From: Burkholderia oklahomensis C6786
GTDB taxonomy: Bacteria > Pseudomonadota > Gammaproteobacteria > Burkholderiales > Burkholderiaceae
Length of the DNA: 64,000 nucleotides
Reading direction: 5' to 3'
Assembly: GCF_000959365.1 (NCBI RefSeq)
Contig: NZ_CP009555.1
Coordinates: 2,914,001 to 2,978,000 of the forward strand
Shown here: positions 39,420 through 49,364 of the stretch, one piece after another
Layout of the letters: each line of letters begins with the position of its first letter
Position numbering within the stretch: position 1 is the first letter of the stretch
Translations under genes and position numbers: made by a program
Notes under the pieces: generated by a model
Databases searched by the model: none
What the model was told of the DNA's origin: nothing
Seen by the model: only the letters and a program-made list of their open reading frames with translations

Positions 39420-40592
39420 TTACACGACGTTCTTCTCGACGATCGGCCGTCCTGCCAGCACGCGCTCGAAGCCGAGCGGCGACAAGTCGAGCGAAGCGTA
39501 CCGTCCATGCAGAATCAGCTCCGCGACGCCGCGCCCCGTCGCCGGCCCTTGCTGCAGCCCGTGCCCCGAGAAGCCGTTCGCGAAGATGCAGTTGTCGACA
39601 TCCGGATGCGGCCCGATGATCGCGTTCTGGTCGAGCACGTTGTACTCGTAGTAGCCGGACCAGCTGCGCGCGACCCGCAGCGCTTCGAACTGCGGCACGC
39701 GTTGCGCGAGCGTCGGCCAGATCAGGTCGTCGAAGAGCGCGTGGTCGACGTCGTCGAGCGGCAGATCGTCGAAGTCGCGCTCGGGCGGCGGCGCCGCGCC
39801 GCAGATGAACGACGCGCCTTCCGGCCGGAAGTAGACGCCGCTCGGATCGACGACGAGCGGGCAGCGCGGCAGCACGGCCGGCGACGTCACGTTGAAGATG
39901 CTGCGGCGGCGCGCATGGACGGGCAGGTCGACGCCGACGAACGCCGCGATCGTGCGCGCCCACGGCCCGGCCGCGTTGACCATCGCGTCGCAGTCGTATG
40001 CGTGGCCGTCGCCTGCCAGCAGTTGCGTGACGCGGCGTCCGTCGACGCGCGCGCCCGTCACGTCCGCGCTCACGTACTGCGCGCCGAGCGCGCGCGCCTT
40101 CTTGCGCAGCGCCTGCACGAGCCCGTAGCCGTCGAACCAGCCTTCGCCGCGTTCGCCGTAGCAGCCGGCCGCGAGATCGTCGGTGGAAAGCCACGGGAAC
40201 GTCGCGGCGAGCGCGTCGCGGGGCAGATAGCGGATCTGCGCGCCGAGCGACGTCTGCAGCGCGTGGTTCTCGCGCAGCGTCGCGTCGCCCGCCGGCGTCG
40301 CGAGAAACAGGTAGCCGCCTTCGTGCAGATCGATCGACGGGCGCTCGCCGTCGACCGCGAGCCGCTCGCCGAGCGAGCGCAGGAACTCGATTCCGAAGAG
40401 CGACATCCGGATCGACAGCGGCGTCGAGAACTGCTGGCGGATCGACGCCGCGGACAGCGCGGACGATGCGCGCGCATAGGTCGGATCGCGCTCGATGACG
40501 GTCACGGAGATGCCGGGGTCCATCGTGCGCAGGAAATAGGCGGTTGCGCTGCCGATCACGCCGCCGCCGACGATGACGACTTTCGAATGCAT
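39420..40592 (-). CDS. FAD-dependent amine/amino-acid oxidoreductase
   Basis: This 390-aa DAO-family flavoenzyme begins with the FAD-binding motif VVIVGGGVIGSATAYFL and ends with NGFSGHGLQQGPATGRGVAEL. Related enzymes include D-amino-acid and sarcosine oxidases and FOXRED1-like proteins. It lies 97 bp downstream of a branched-chain amino-acid type binding protein on the same strand, which suggests uptake and oxidation of one nitrogen compound. The exact substrate is not readable. Confidence 0.88.
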   Translation of the reverse strand: MHSKVVIVGGGVIGSATAYFLRTMDPGISVTVIERDPTYARASSALSAASIRQQFSTPLSIRMSLFGIEFLRSLGERLAVDGERPSIDLHEGGYLFLATPAGDATLRENHALQTSLGAQIRYLPRDALAATFPWLSTDDLAAGCYGERGEGWFDGYGLVQALRKKARALGAQYVSADVTGARVDGRRVTQLLAGDGHAYDCDAMVNAAGPWARTIAAFVGVDLPVHARRRSIFNVTSPAVLPRCPLVVDPSGVYFRPEGASFICGAAPPPERDFDDLPLDDVDHALFDDLIWPTLAQRVPQFEALRVARSWSGYYEYNVLDQNAIIGPHPDVDNCIFANGFSGHGLQQGPATGRGVAELILHGRYASLDLSPLGFERVLAGRPIVEKNVV

Positions 40593-40689
40593 CGAAACTC
40601 CATGGGATGGGCGCGATGCGCGCCGGTCGGAAGAAGGGCCGCGCGCGTGCAGCGCGTCGCGTGCGGCCCGCGGAAATCGGGGCGGCCGA

Positions 40690-41838
40690 TCAGCCCCCCT
40701 TCGTGACGATCGTCTGCCACGCGCCGTTCTTCACCTGATAGAGCGTCGACATCCCGCTCTTCAGCGAGCCGTCGCCCGCGAACGCGATGCGGCCGGTGAT
40801 GCCCTCGAAGTCGATCTTCTTCAGCGCGGGCTGATAGGCGCCCGGTTCGGTCGAGCCCGCCGCCTGCATCGCCTTGATCGCGGCCCACGTCGCGTCGTAG
40901 CCGAACTGCGCGTACGACAGCACGTCGACGCCGAATCGCTTCTTGAAGCGCGCCTCGAAGTCCTTGCCTTGCGGCAGCTGGTCGAGCGGCCGGCCGTATT
41001 CCCACGCCATCGCGCCTTCCGCGGCGGGGCCGGCGATCTTGATGAACTCGGCGTCCTTCACGCCGCCGCCGCCGACGAATTGCGCGGCGAGGCCCAACTG
41101 CTTCATCTGCTTGATGAAGTTCGCGGCGAGCGAATCGAGGCCGCCGAAGAAGATCAGATCGACGTTCTTGCTCTTCAGGCTCGTGATCTGCGCACGGAAG
41201 TCGACGGCCTGGTTGCTCGTGTATTCGCGCGCGACGATCGCGCTGCCCGCGGCCTTCACGGCCTTGTCGAATTCGTCGGCTTCGCCCTGGCCGAACGCGG
41301 TGCGGTCGTCGACGATCGCGATCCGCTTCGCCTTCGACACGTCGACCGCATAGCGGCCCGCGTTGCCCGCGTTCTGGCCGTCGGTCGCGATCACCATGAA
41401 CACGTTCGCGAGCCCGCGCGACGTGATGACGGGATTCGTCGCGGCCGGATCGATGACGGGGACGCCCGCCTTGTCGTAGACGACCGACGCGGGAATCGTC
41501 GTGCCCGAATTGAAGTGGCCGACGACGACCGACACCTTCTTGTCGACGAGGCTCTGCGCGGCCTGCACGCCGATCCGCGGATCGGCCTGGTCGTCCTCGA
41601 CGACGAGCTCGAAGCGCGCGGGCTTGCCGGCGATCTTGATCTTCTGCGCGCGGGCGTCGTCGAGCGCGAGCTGCACGCCGTTTTGCAGATCCTTGCCGTA
41701 GCCCGCGTTGACGCCCGTGAGCGGCGCGGCGAAGCCGACCTTGACGGGCGTGTCGTCGGCGGCGCGCGCGGCGCCGGTTGCACCGCACGCGAGCGCGGCG
41801 GCGAGGGCGAGGGAGGGCAGTGACGAGCGGAGTCTCAT
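40690..41838 (-). CDS. Branched-chain amino-acid type ABC binding protein
   Basis: This is a 382-aa periplasmic binding protein of the LivJ/LivK family. It has a signal peptide ending GAARAADD and the conserved opening VKVGFAAPLTGVNAGYGKDLQNGVQLALDDA. I chose ATG 41838 because AAGGA lies 6 bp upstream; an ATG two codons earlier has no spacing. No permease or ATPase genes are adjacent, so it must share a transporter encoded elsewhere. The FAD oxidoreductase gene follows. Confidence 0.92.
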   Translation of the reverse strand: MRLRSSLPSLALAAALACGATGAARAADDTPVKVGFAAPLTGVNAGYGKDLQNGVQLALDDARAQKIKIAGKPARFELVVEDDQADPRIGVQAAQSLVDKKVSVVVGHFNSGTTIPASVVYDKAGVPVIDPAATNPVITSRGLANVFMVIATDGQNAGNAGRYAVDVSKAKRIAIVDDRTAFGQGEADEFDKAVKAAGSAIVAREYTSNQAVDFRAQITSLKSKNVDLIFFGGLDSLAANFIKQMKQLGLAAQFVGGGGVKDAEFIKIAGPAAEGAMAWEYGRPLDQLPQGKDFEARFKKRFGVDVLSYAQFGYDATWAAIKAMQAAGSTEPGAYQPALKKIDFEGITGRIAFAGDGSLKSGMSTLYQVKNGAWQTIVTKGG

Positions 41839-42600
41839 GTTCATTCCTTTTAGGCGATGCACGAACGGGACGCAAGAAGCGTTGATGCGCGATGCCGATG
41901 GCGCTGCGGGCGTTGCGCGAGCGGCGACGGCTATCCGATTTATAGAAGGCCAAATTGGACGAGTCTTGTTGATTTGCGGCGCATCGGATGCGGATTTGCG
42001 CATAGCCGTACGGAGGCGCGAGAGGTCGGCGAGCGGCGGGGAAGCGTGGATTCTGCAGACTGTTGGCGAAGTTCGGCGCGCGCGTGCGCGAGCCGGTGCG
42101 TGGCGCATTGCAGCAGAAGTGGACGACGCGATGTCGGGCGGTTGGAAGCGGTGGGGGATGTTCGGGTATGAAAGGCCGCAGTCGGTCTTGCTCAGCGCGA
42201 GCAGGGCGGATGATCGACGCTGGATGGCCGAATGCCGAATGCCGAATGCCGAACGCTGGATGAGCGATGAGCCATTTGAGGCGCGGGACGCCAAGCGGCG
42301 AGACCGCGCCCGCGCGACATGCCGCGTAGCGAAGGGAATGCGACAAGGCGTCTTCGCCGGTGTCGCCGATTTCGCATGACGTGCCGCCCGCGCGCGGTGA
42401 ACCGACGAAAGTGAGATGGGGCGAGACGCGCCGTGCCGCGCGCGTCTCGCCCCTTCGATTGCAGAGTCGTCGGGCGAGCGAAGCGCCGGTCGATCACACG
42501 GCCGCGCGACCGGCCGCCGCGCAGCCGGACGATCGCCTGCGCACGCCCCGCGCGTCCCGCGCGCCGCCGAAGCGGCGCGCGCAATCGCACGAGGCGACGC
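41839..42600. other. 762-bp gap with heptanucleotide repeat
   Basis: No gene is supported here. It holds the upstream region of the binding-protein gene (a TATAAA on the minus strand at about 41939–41944 may be its -10), the GCCGAAT repeat and otherwise unremarkable GC-rich sequence reaching the stop codon of the phospholipase gene. Confidence 0.6.
42227..42253. repeat. (GCCGAAT) tandem repeat, about 4 units
   Basis: Three exact GCCGAAT units and a fourth partial one lie in the intergenic gap upstream of the binding-protein gene. Confidence 0.85.
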
Positions 42601-44703
42601 TCAGACCGTCGCGATCAGCGGATCGCTCATGCTCGGCCGGCCGGTCTCGACGTGCCCGGCGAAGCGGCGCAGGAAGCCGTTCGGCGTGCCGTCGGAGACG
42701 GTCAGGTCGTACCAGCTGTGGCTGTCGCGCAGATCCCAGTAGTCGTTGATCCGCTGGCCGGGCTTCAGCTCGTAGACGCGCGGGCTGTCGTTGCCGTACG
42801 CGTTCGCCACCGTGAGCCGCACCGTCGCGCGGCCGCGGTTCGACAGACGCAGCGTGATGTTGCCGTTCGCGACGTCGTAGCCGTAGATCACTTCCGGGTT
42901 CGCGGTGATGCCGAGCGCCGCCGCGGTCGAGCCGCGGAATTGGCACAGGAAGCCGTTCGGGCCGTACACGGTCAGATCGTAGAGGCTGAGCGTGAGCGCC
43001 GTGCTCCATTCGTCCGACAGACGCTTGCGCGCTTCGACCGTGTACGCCCACGGACCGTCGATGCGATTCGCGGCCGTCACCTGGAACGCCGCGCCCGCGC
43101 GGCCCGTGTTCGCGAACGTCAGCTTGAACTTGCCCGTCGACGCGTCGATGCGGCCGAACGCGAACAGCTCGTACGGCAGCGCGCGAGCGGCGCGCAGGCC
43201 CGCTTCCTGTTTCGGCATCGACTGCGCGACGGGCGGCACCGGCACGTAGCTCGGATGGCGGTTGCGATCGGGCGGCGCGTAGCCGCTCGTGTCGGGCAGT
43301 TGCGGCCAGCTGCCGTCGGGGCTCGAGAAGTTGAACGCGGACGTGAGGTCGCCGCACACCGCGCGGCGCCACGGCGTCACGTTCGGCGCGCGCACCGAAT
43401 AGCGGTCGTTGAAGCGCGCTTCGATGAATTGCAGCAGCGACGTGTGATCGAACGTCTGCGAGCAGACCCAGCCGCCCTTCGTCCACGGCGACACGACGAG
43501 CATCGGCACGCGCGGCCCGAGCCCGTAGGGCCCGGCCATGTGCTTCGCGTCGCCCGGGAAGATCTCGCCCGCGGTCGACACCGTCGACAGCCCGTTGTCG
43601 CGCGATTGCGGCGCGAACGGCGGCGCGACGTGATCGAAGAAACCGTCGTTTTCGTCGTACGTGATGAAGAGCGCGGTCTTGCTCCACACGTCCGGGTTCG
43701 ACGTCAGCACCTTCAATACCTGCTCGACGTACCACGCGCCGTAATTCGCCGGCCAGTTCGGATGCTCGGAATACGCTTCCGGCGCGCAGATCCACGACAC
43801 CTGCGGCAGCGTGCCGTTCTTCACGTCCTGCTGCAGCACGTCGAAGAGGGTGCCGCCCGCGCTCACGTTCGTGCCCGTGCGCGCCTTGTCGTACAGCGGG
43901 CTGCCCGGCTGCGCGTTGCGGTACTGGTTGAAGTAGAGAAGCGAGTTGTCGCCGTAGTTACCGATGTACGGATTCTGCGTCCAGCCCCACGCGCCCGCGG
44001 CGTCGAGGCCCGTGCCGATGTCCTGATAGATCTTCCACGATACGCCCGCCTGTTCGAGCGTCTCCGGATACGTGCTCCAGCCGTAGCCGGCTTCTTCGTT
44101 GCCGAGCACGGGGCCGCCGCCCGCGCCGTCGTTGCCGACGTAGCCCGTCCACATGTAGTAGCGGTTCGGATCGGTCGAGCTCGGGATCGAGCAATGGTAT
44201 GCGTCGCAGATCGTGAACGCGTCGGCGAGCTGGTAGTGGAACGGGATATCGTTGCGTTCGAGGTACGCCATCGTCGTCGTTCCCTTGTTCGCGATCCAGC
44301 GGTCGCAGCGGCCCTTGTTCCAGGCGCCGTGCGTGTCCTGCCAGCCGTGCGGCAGGTCCTGCAGGAACTGCATGCCGAGATTGGACGCGTCCGGATGGAA
44401 CGGCAGCAGCTCGGCCGGACCGAGGAGCACCGGCTGATGGAACACCGACTTGCCGTTCTGCATCGCGAGCGGGCGCGGATCGCCGAAGCCGCGCACGCCG
44501 CGCAGCTTGCCGAAGTAATGGTCGAACGAGCGGTTTTCCTGCATCAGGATCACGACGTGCTCGATGTCGCGGATCGTGCCGGTGCGGCGGTTCGCGGGAA
44601 TCGCGAGCGCTTCGCGGATCACGGGCGGAAAGAGCTGCAAGGCGGCGGCACCCGCCGTGCCGGCGGCGAGGCGCAGAAAGTCGCGGCGATTCTGATTGGT
44701 CAT
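42601..44703 (-). CDS. plcN: Phospholipase C (non-haemolytic type), Tat-exported
   Basis: This is a 700-aa phospholipase C of the PlcN/PlcH phosphoesterase family that splits phosphatidylcholine. The N-terminus carries a Tat signal (NQNRRDFLRLAAGTAGAAAL). The catalytic domain has ENRSFDHYFG, and the C-terminal two domains of unknown function (DUF756 repeats, FELFAFG and GPNGFLCQF / GTPNGFLRRF) are present. It is a secreted virulence-associated enzyme in this genus. It is monocistronic, with 462 bp separating it from pdxY upstream. Confidence 0.94.
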   Translation of the reverse strand: MTNQNRRDFLRLAAGTAGAAALQLFPPVIREALAIPANRRTGTIRDIEHVVILMQENRSFDHYFGKLRGVRGFGDPRPLAMQNGKSVFHQPVLLGPAELLPFHPDASNLGMQFLQDLPHGWQDTHGAWNKGRCDRWIANKGTTTMAYLERNDIPFHYQLADAFTICDAYHCSIPSSTDPNRYYMWTGYVGNDGAGGGPVLGNEEAGYGWSTYPETLEQAGVSWKIYQDIGTGLDAAGAWGWTQNPYIGNYGDNSLLYFNQYRNAQPGSPLYDKARTGTNVSAGGTLFDVLQQDVKNGTLPQVSWICAPEAYSEHPNWPANYGAWYVEQVLKVLTSNPDVWSKTALFITYDENDGFFDHVAPPFAPQSRDNGLSTVSTAGEIFPGDAKHMAGPYGLGPRVPMLVVSPWTKGGWVCSQTFDHTSLLQFIEARFNDRYSVRAPNVTPWRRAVCGDLTSAFNFSSPDGSWPQLPDTSGYAPPDRNRHPSYVPVPPVAQSMPKQEAGLRAARALPYELFAFGRIDASTGKFKLTFANTGRAGAAFQVTAANRIDGPWAYTVEARKRLSDEWSTALTLSLYDLTVYGPNGFLCQFRGSTAAALGITANPEVIYGYDVANGNITLRLSNRGRATVRLTVANAYGNDSPRVYELKPGQRINDYWDLRDSHSWYDLTVSDGTPNGFLRRFAGHVETGRPSMSDPLIATV

Positions 44704-45165
44704 GTTGTCGCTTCCTTGTCTGGAGTGGGGCAAGACCGCCGGAGCGGCAGCGGCCGAATGGAAGTTGGTCGCGATGCGTGATGCCGTCTTGCGCGGCAGC
44801 GCCGCCGCGCAACGCCGCCGGGAGGATATCGGGGAAACGGTGTCATTCGGATGAACGCGCGCCGATGCGCGTACGGATGCCGGATCGCGCGCTCGACTGC
44901 GACGACGCGCGCCGGATCGACGCGGCGGATGCGGCGACCGGCGGCGAGCGGTTCGGCGGCGTGGCGCGAGCGGGCCGGCGACGAGCATGGCCGAGGCCGT
45001 GAGGGTGGCGAGGGAGGCGATTGCGGCGGCGGCCGCGACGATGGTGAGGATTGCGGGGACAGCGAGAACTGCGAGAACTGCGAGAACGCTCCCCGCCGCC
45101 GCGGTCGAGGGAGAAGCGCGCGAAAGCGCGTGCGAATCAACACGCGGACGGGCGCGCGCGCCGCA
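44704..45165. other. 462-bp gap upstream of phospholipase C
   Basis: No gene is supported. It contains the phospholipase promoter region, which I cannot place, and the GCGAGAACT repeat at 45062–45087. Confidence 0.5.
45062..45087. repeat. (GCGAGAACT)3 tandem repeat
   Basis: Three nearly complete 9-bp units lie between plcN and pdxY, inside a longer G/A-rich stretch. Confidence 0.8.
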
Positions 45166-46029
45166 TCAATCCGCGCCCGTGACCCAGGCGCCGAACCACT
45201 CGCTCGGCTGCGCGATCTCGTCCTGCGCGGCGACGAGCTCGAGCTCGTAGCGGCGCGCGTCGTAGGTCGCCTTGACGACCGCGTGCACGGCGGCGAGCGT
45301 GTGCTCAAACGCGGCGCGCACGCTGTCGCCGCGCAGTCGCCGCGCGACGAAGACCGCGCTCGTCAGGTCGCCGACGCCGACCGGATGCCGCGGAAACGCA
45401 TACAGCGGACGCTGGCCGATCCACGCTTCGGTCTCGGTGACGACGAGCATGTTGAAACGGTCGGCGGGGCTGTTGCGGTCGTGCAGGTGCTTGACGAGGA
45501 TCACCTGCGGGCCGCGGCGGATGATCGAGCGGCATGCTTCGACGGCCTCGGCGACCGTCTCGATGCGCTGCCCCGCGAGCTTCTGCAGCTCGCCGTGATT
45601 GGGCGCCATGCCGTCCGCTAGCTCGGGCAGCTCGGCGACGATGAACTCTTCGACGCCGGGCTCGGGCCGGATGCCGCCCGTCTGTCCCATCGCGGGATCG
45701 CAGAAGTACCACGCGTTCGGGTTCGTCGCCTTCACGGTGCGCACGATCTCGACGGCGGCGCGCGCCTGCGCGGGCGAGCCGAGGAAGCCCGAAAGGACCG
45801 CGTCGCAGCGCTTCAACGCGCCGATCGCGGCGATGCCGTCGACGAGCTGCTCCATCTTCGCCGCGTCGATCGCGCTGCCCGCCCAATGACCGTACTGCAT
45901 GTGGTTGGACAACTGCACGGTGTTGAGCGGCCAGACGTTGACGCCGAGCCGTTGCATCGGGAATACCGCGGCGCTGTTGCCCGCATGGCCGTAGATGACG
46001 TGCGACTGGATGCTGAGGACGTTTTTCAT
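45166..46029 (-). CDS. pdxY: Pyridoxal kinase PdxY
   Basis: PdxY phosphorylates pyridoxal in the vitamin B6 salvage pathway. The 287-aa ribokinase-fold protein starts [26 protein letters not shown] and has the [10 protein letters not shown] catalytic/anion-hole motif near the C-terminus. The ATG at 46029 is the natural start. De novo B6 synthesis is also represented in the window by pdxJ. Confidence 0.96.
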   Translation of the reverse strand: MKNVLSIQSHVIYGHAGNSAAVFPMQRLGVNVWPLNTVQLSNHMQYGHWAGSAIDAAKMEQLVDGIAAIGALKRCDAVLSGFLGSPAQARAAVEIVRTVKATNPNAWYFCDPAMGQTGGIRPEPGVEEFIVAELPELADGMAPNHGELQKLAGQRIETVAEAVEACRSIIRRGPQVILVKHLHDRNSPADRFNMLVVTETEAWIGQRPLYAFPRHPVGVGDLTSAVFVARRLRGDSVRAAFEHTLAAVHAVVKATYDARRYELELVAAQDEIAQPSEWFGAWVTGAD

Positions 46030-46171
46030 GATCGAGTGTGCCTGCACGCGGCCGGCTCGTCGGACTAGTCGAAAGATACATGACTTTCCCGCATTAGCGG
46101 AAACATCTGGTAATACAGTATCGCGGGTGTCGTCAATCCGTCGAAAGTAAAATTGCGCGCGGCTTGCGCGG

Positions 46172-47416
46172 ATGTCTGGCTTGCCGTTTCCTTCTCTCTT
46201 TTCGGCTTCGACGATGTTCCAGATTCGCATAGTGTGGTTCGCGCGGCTCGCCGCGATATTTGCGGCCGCTGTCGCGGCGATGACGATGCCGGAGGCGTCG
46301 GCGTTCGCGGGCTCGCCGGGCGCCGCGTCGTCGGTTGCCGTTTCAGTTGCCGCTTCGGGCGCCGCTTCGGCTACCGCCGCGCCGCAGCCGAGCGCTTCGC
46401 CCGCCGTCGCCGCGTCGACGGGCGCGGGCGCGGGCGCGAAGGCCGGCGGCCCGGCGTACGGCGCGGAGCTCGAAGGCTTCGCGTACGCGTATCCGGTGCG
46501 TCGCTACGCGTTCACGTCGCAGCGGCAGACGCTGCAGATGGCGTACCTCGACGTGCGCCCCGAGCATCCGAACGGCCGTACCGTCGTCCTGCTGCACGGG
46601 AAGAACTTCTGCGCGGGCACGTGGGAGCAGACGATCGACGTGCTGACGAAGGCGGGCTACCGCGTCGTCGCGCCGGACCAGATCGGTTTCTGCAAGTCGA
46701 CGAAGCCCGCGCGCTATCAGTACAGCTTCCAGCAGCTCGCGCACAACACGCACGCGCTCCTCGAATCGATCGGCGTGAAGGACGCGACGATCGTCGGCCA
46801 TTCGACGGGCGGCATGCTCGCCGCGCGCTACGCGCTGATGTACCCGAAGGACACGCGGCAGCTCGTGCTCGTCAATCCGATCGGCCTCGAGGACTGGAAG
46901 GCGCTCGGCGTGCCGTCGCTGCCGGTCGACTACTGGTACGCGCGCGAGCTGAAGACGACCGCGGACGGCATTCGCCGCTACGAGCAGCGCACGTACTACG
47001 CGGGCGAGTGGTCGCCCGCGTACGAGCGCTGGGTGCAGATGCTCGCCGGCATGTATCGCGGGCCGGGGCGGGATGTCGTCGCGTGGAATTCGGCGCTCGT
47101 CTACGACATGATCTTCACGCAGCCGGTGGTCTACGAGTTCGGCGCGATCAAGGTGCCGACGCTGCTCCTGATCGGCGACAAGGACACGACCGCGATCGGC
47201 AAGGACGTCGCGCCGCCCGACGTCCACGCGAAGCTCGGGCGCTATCCGGCGCTCGCGAAGCGCACGCAGGCGGCGATTCCGGGCGCGGTGCTCTACGAAT
47301 TCCCGTCGCTCGGCCACGCGCCGCAGATCCAGGATCCGGCGACGTTCCACAAGGCGCTGCTCGACGGGCTCGCGAACGTGAAGCCCGCGCACGCGACGCA
47401 CGCGGCGAGCGAGTAG
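46172..47416 (+). CDS. Exported alpha/beta hydrolase
   Basis: This 414-aa protein has an N-terminal hydrophobic signal sequence ([16 protein letters not shown]), then about 50 Ala/Ser-rich residues. The alpha/beta hydrolase domain follows, with nucleophile Ser in VGHSTGG, oxyanion HGKNFC and a C-terminal histidine in SLGHAPQ. It resembles periplasmic esterase or haloperoxidase-type hydrolases. The substrate is unknown. ATG 46214 would shorten the protein by 14 residues and place the start directly at the signal peptide. It diverges from pdxY. Confidence 0.88.
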   Translation: MSGLPFPSLFSASTMFQIRIVWFARLAAIFAAAVAAMTMPEASAFAGSPGAASSVAVSVAASGAASATAAPQPSASPAVAASTGAGAGAKAGGPAYGAELEGFAYAYPVRRYAFTSQRQTLQMAYLDVRPEHPNGRTVVLLHGKNFCAGTWEQTIDVLTKAGYRVVAPDQIGFCKSTKPARYQYSFQQLAHNTHALLESIGVKDATIVGHSTGGMLAARYALMYPKDTRQLVLVNPIGLEDWKALGVPSLPVDYWYARELKTTADGIRRYEQRTYYAGEWSPAYERWVQMLAGMYRGPGRDVVAWNSALVYDMIFTQPVVYEFGAIKVPTLLLIGDKDTTAIGKDVAPPDVHAKLGRYPALAKRTQAAIPGAVLYEFPSLGHAPQIQDPATFHKALLDGLANVKPAHATHAASE

Positions 47417-47578
47417 GCATCGCCGCGGGATGACGCGAGGTTCGGCGGGGCGGGGATGGGGGCGCGTTCCCGGTTCGCGTCCGCGTCCCGACTGTCCGGG
47501 CATCGCCGCGCAGTCGTTCGTCGTTCCGATGCGAGGGCATTCACGCGGCGGCGTCCGTATTCCTGCGCGATGTATTTT

Positions 47579-47602
47579 CGTATCGGTATCGGTATCGGTA
47601 TC
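47579..47602. repeat. (CGGTAT) hexanucleotide repeat
   Basis: One partial and three complete CGGTAT units lie in the gap between two convergent genes. Confidence 0.85.
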
Positions 47603-47677
47603 GACGCCGCCGTCATATCGCGCCGCATTCGCGCCGCCGCGGCACGTCAATCCGCCACGCCGCCGCTTCCCCCGTCA

Positions 47678-48688
47678 TCAACCCGCCGCTTCGTCGCGAA
47701 GCTCGTCGCGCACCTGCGCGGCGATTTCATACGAACGCAGCCGCGCGCCGTGATCGTGGATCTGCGCGGCGACGATCAGCTCGTCCGCGCCCGTCTGCGC
47801 GATCAGCCGCCGCAGCCGCTCGCGTACCGTGTCGCGCGAACCGATCGCCGCGAACGACAGCGCGTGCGCGACGTTGGCGAGCTCCAGCTCGGTCGCGCCG
47901 AGCGCGTCGAGCGACTCGACAGGCGGCGGCAGCTGCCCGGGCGTGCCGCGCCGCAGGTTCAGGAACTGCTGCTGCAGCGACGTGAAGAGGCGCCGCGCTT
48001 CGTCGTCGGTGTCGGCGGCGAACACGTTCACGCCGACCATCGCATACGGCTTCGCGAGTGCGGCGGACGGCCGGAACTGCGCGCGGTACACGTCGAGCGC
48101 GCGCATCAGGTAGTCGGGTGCGAAATGTGACGCGAACGCGAACGGCAGCCCAAGCATCGCGGCGAGCTGCGCGCTGAAGAGGCTCGAGCCGAGCAGCCAG
48201 ATCGGCACGTCGAGCCCCGCGCCCGGCACCGCGCGCACGCGCTGGCCGGGGACGGGCGCGGCGAAGTAGCGCTGCAGCTCGACGACGTCGTCCGGGAACG
48301 AATCCGCGCTGCCGATCAGATCGCGCCGCAGCGCGCGGGCCGTCGTCTGGTCGGTGCCGGGCGCGCGCCCGAGGCCGAGATCGATGCGTCCGGGATAGAG
48401 CGACGCGAGCGTGCCGAACTGCTCGGCGATCACGAGCGGCGCGTGGTTCGGCAGCATCACGCCGCCCGAGCCGACGCGGATCGTCTGCGTCGCGCCCGCG
48501 ACGTGGCCGATCACGACCGCGGTCGCCGCGCTCGCGATGCCGGGCATGTTGTGGTGCTCGGCGAGCCAGTAGCGGCGATAGCCGAGGCGCTCGGCGTGCC
48601 GGGCGAGATCGACGGAGTGGCGAAATGCCTGTGCGGCGTCGGCGCCGGCGGGAATCGGCGCGAGGTCGAGGACGGAAAACGGAATCAT
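47678..48688 (-). CDS. Luciferase-like (LLM class) flavin oxidoreductase
   Basis: This 336-aa protein has the bacterial-luciferase-like fold with the opening [51 protein letters not shown] and [16 protein letters not shown]. This subfamily (like YhbW/YtmO) uses FMN or F420-like flavins; here FMN is likely. The reaction is unknown. It diverges from the hopanoid genes. Confidence 0.92.
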   Translation of the reverse strand: MIPFSVLDLAPIPAGADAAQAFRHSVDLARHAERLGYRRYWLAEHHNMPGIASAATAVVIGHVAGATQTIRVGSGGVMLPNHAPLVIAEQFGTLASLYPGRIDLGLGRAPGTDQTTARALRRDLIGSADSFPDDVVELQRYFAAPVPGQRVRAVPGAGLDVPIWLLGSSLFSAQLAAMLGLPFAFASHFAPDYLMRALDVYRAQFRPSAALAKPYAMVGVNVFAADTDDEARRLFTSLQQQFLNLRRGTPGQLPPPVESLDALGATELELANVAHALSFAAIGSRDTVRERLRRLIAQTGADELIVAAQIHDHGARLRSYEIAAQVRDELRDEAAG

Positions 48689-49286
48689 GGCGACGTGAAG
48701 ACCGGTGGCATAGGGGACGGAACGCGGGCCGACGCGCATGCGGCGCGGCCTGCCGATGATGCGTGCACGCAACAGACGCCGTCGATTGTGCCAAAGCGTT
48801 CCGGATCGCGTCGGCGGCCGAAAGATGTCCCTGCCGGCGACAGGGGCGAGCGCAGGCGTCAACGTGACGCGGCGCGGCGCGAAAGATTGTTCTGTAATAG
48901 ACTGTAATCACGAGAAATCTGATGAAATCTGCACCGATTTGGCTGGAGTATTTCATCTGGTACAAAAATCCACAGAAACCCTTACGTTTTGGACGGCGTG
49001 CGTCCTGCAAAGCGCTTACGCTAATACAAGGGCAATTGCGTGGAAATTGACCGCATCTGCGTGGATCTGCCGTTCAGCAACAGTGCTTTTCGGCACGCGC
49101 GGCAAGCGTTGTCCGCGTGTCGCTGCTAAAATTCGCGGCCTACACACCAATCGCGCTCACGGATTCCGTTCTATTCTCCCTGCGCTTGCCGCGAAAAGTC
49201 GCACGAGGAGCCTCGGGATAGCGGCCGCACGGCCGGTTCCGGTGCGTTGCGCGTCGTTGAAAGTGCAAGTAAGAGGAGTTGGGATC
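48689..49286. other. Divergent promoter region before the hopanoid genes
   Basis: About 600 bp without a supported gene. The stretch 48885–49060 is AT-rich and contains a near-tandem GAAATCTGAT/GAAATCTGCA at about 48912–48931. A TAAAAT at 49127–49132 may serve hpnI. Promoters for both divergent genes should lie here, but no complete pair of hexamers is convincing. Confidence 0.45.
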
Positions 49287-49364
49287 GTGTTCGAAATCGT
49301 CCCCGCCGAAACATCGCGTTCCCGTTTTGTCTGCCGCCCGATCGCTCGGAGGCGCGCGGCATGA
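49271..49364 (+). CDS. Possible 25-codon leader peptide overlapping hpnI
   Basis: A strong ribosome binding site aagaggag (49271–49278) precedes a GTG (49287) by 8 bp. The short frame runs 25 codons, is Arg-rich at its end (RPIARRRAA), and its TGA (49362–49364) overlaps the hpnI ATG (atga). This layout suggests translation coupling to hpnI. No homology is known, and it may be a shadow of no function. Confidence 0.35.
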
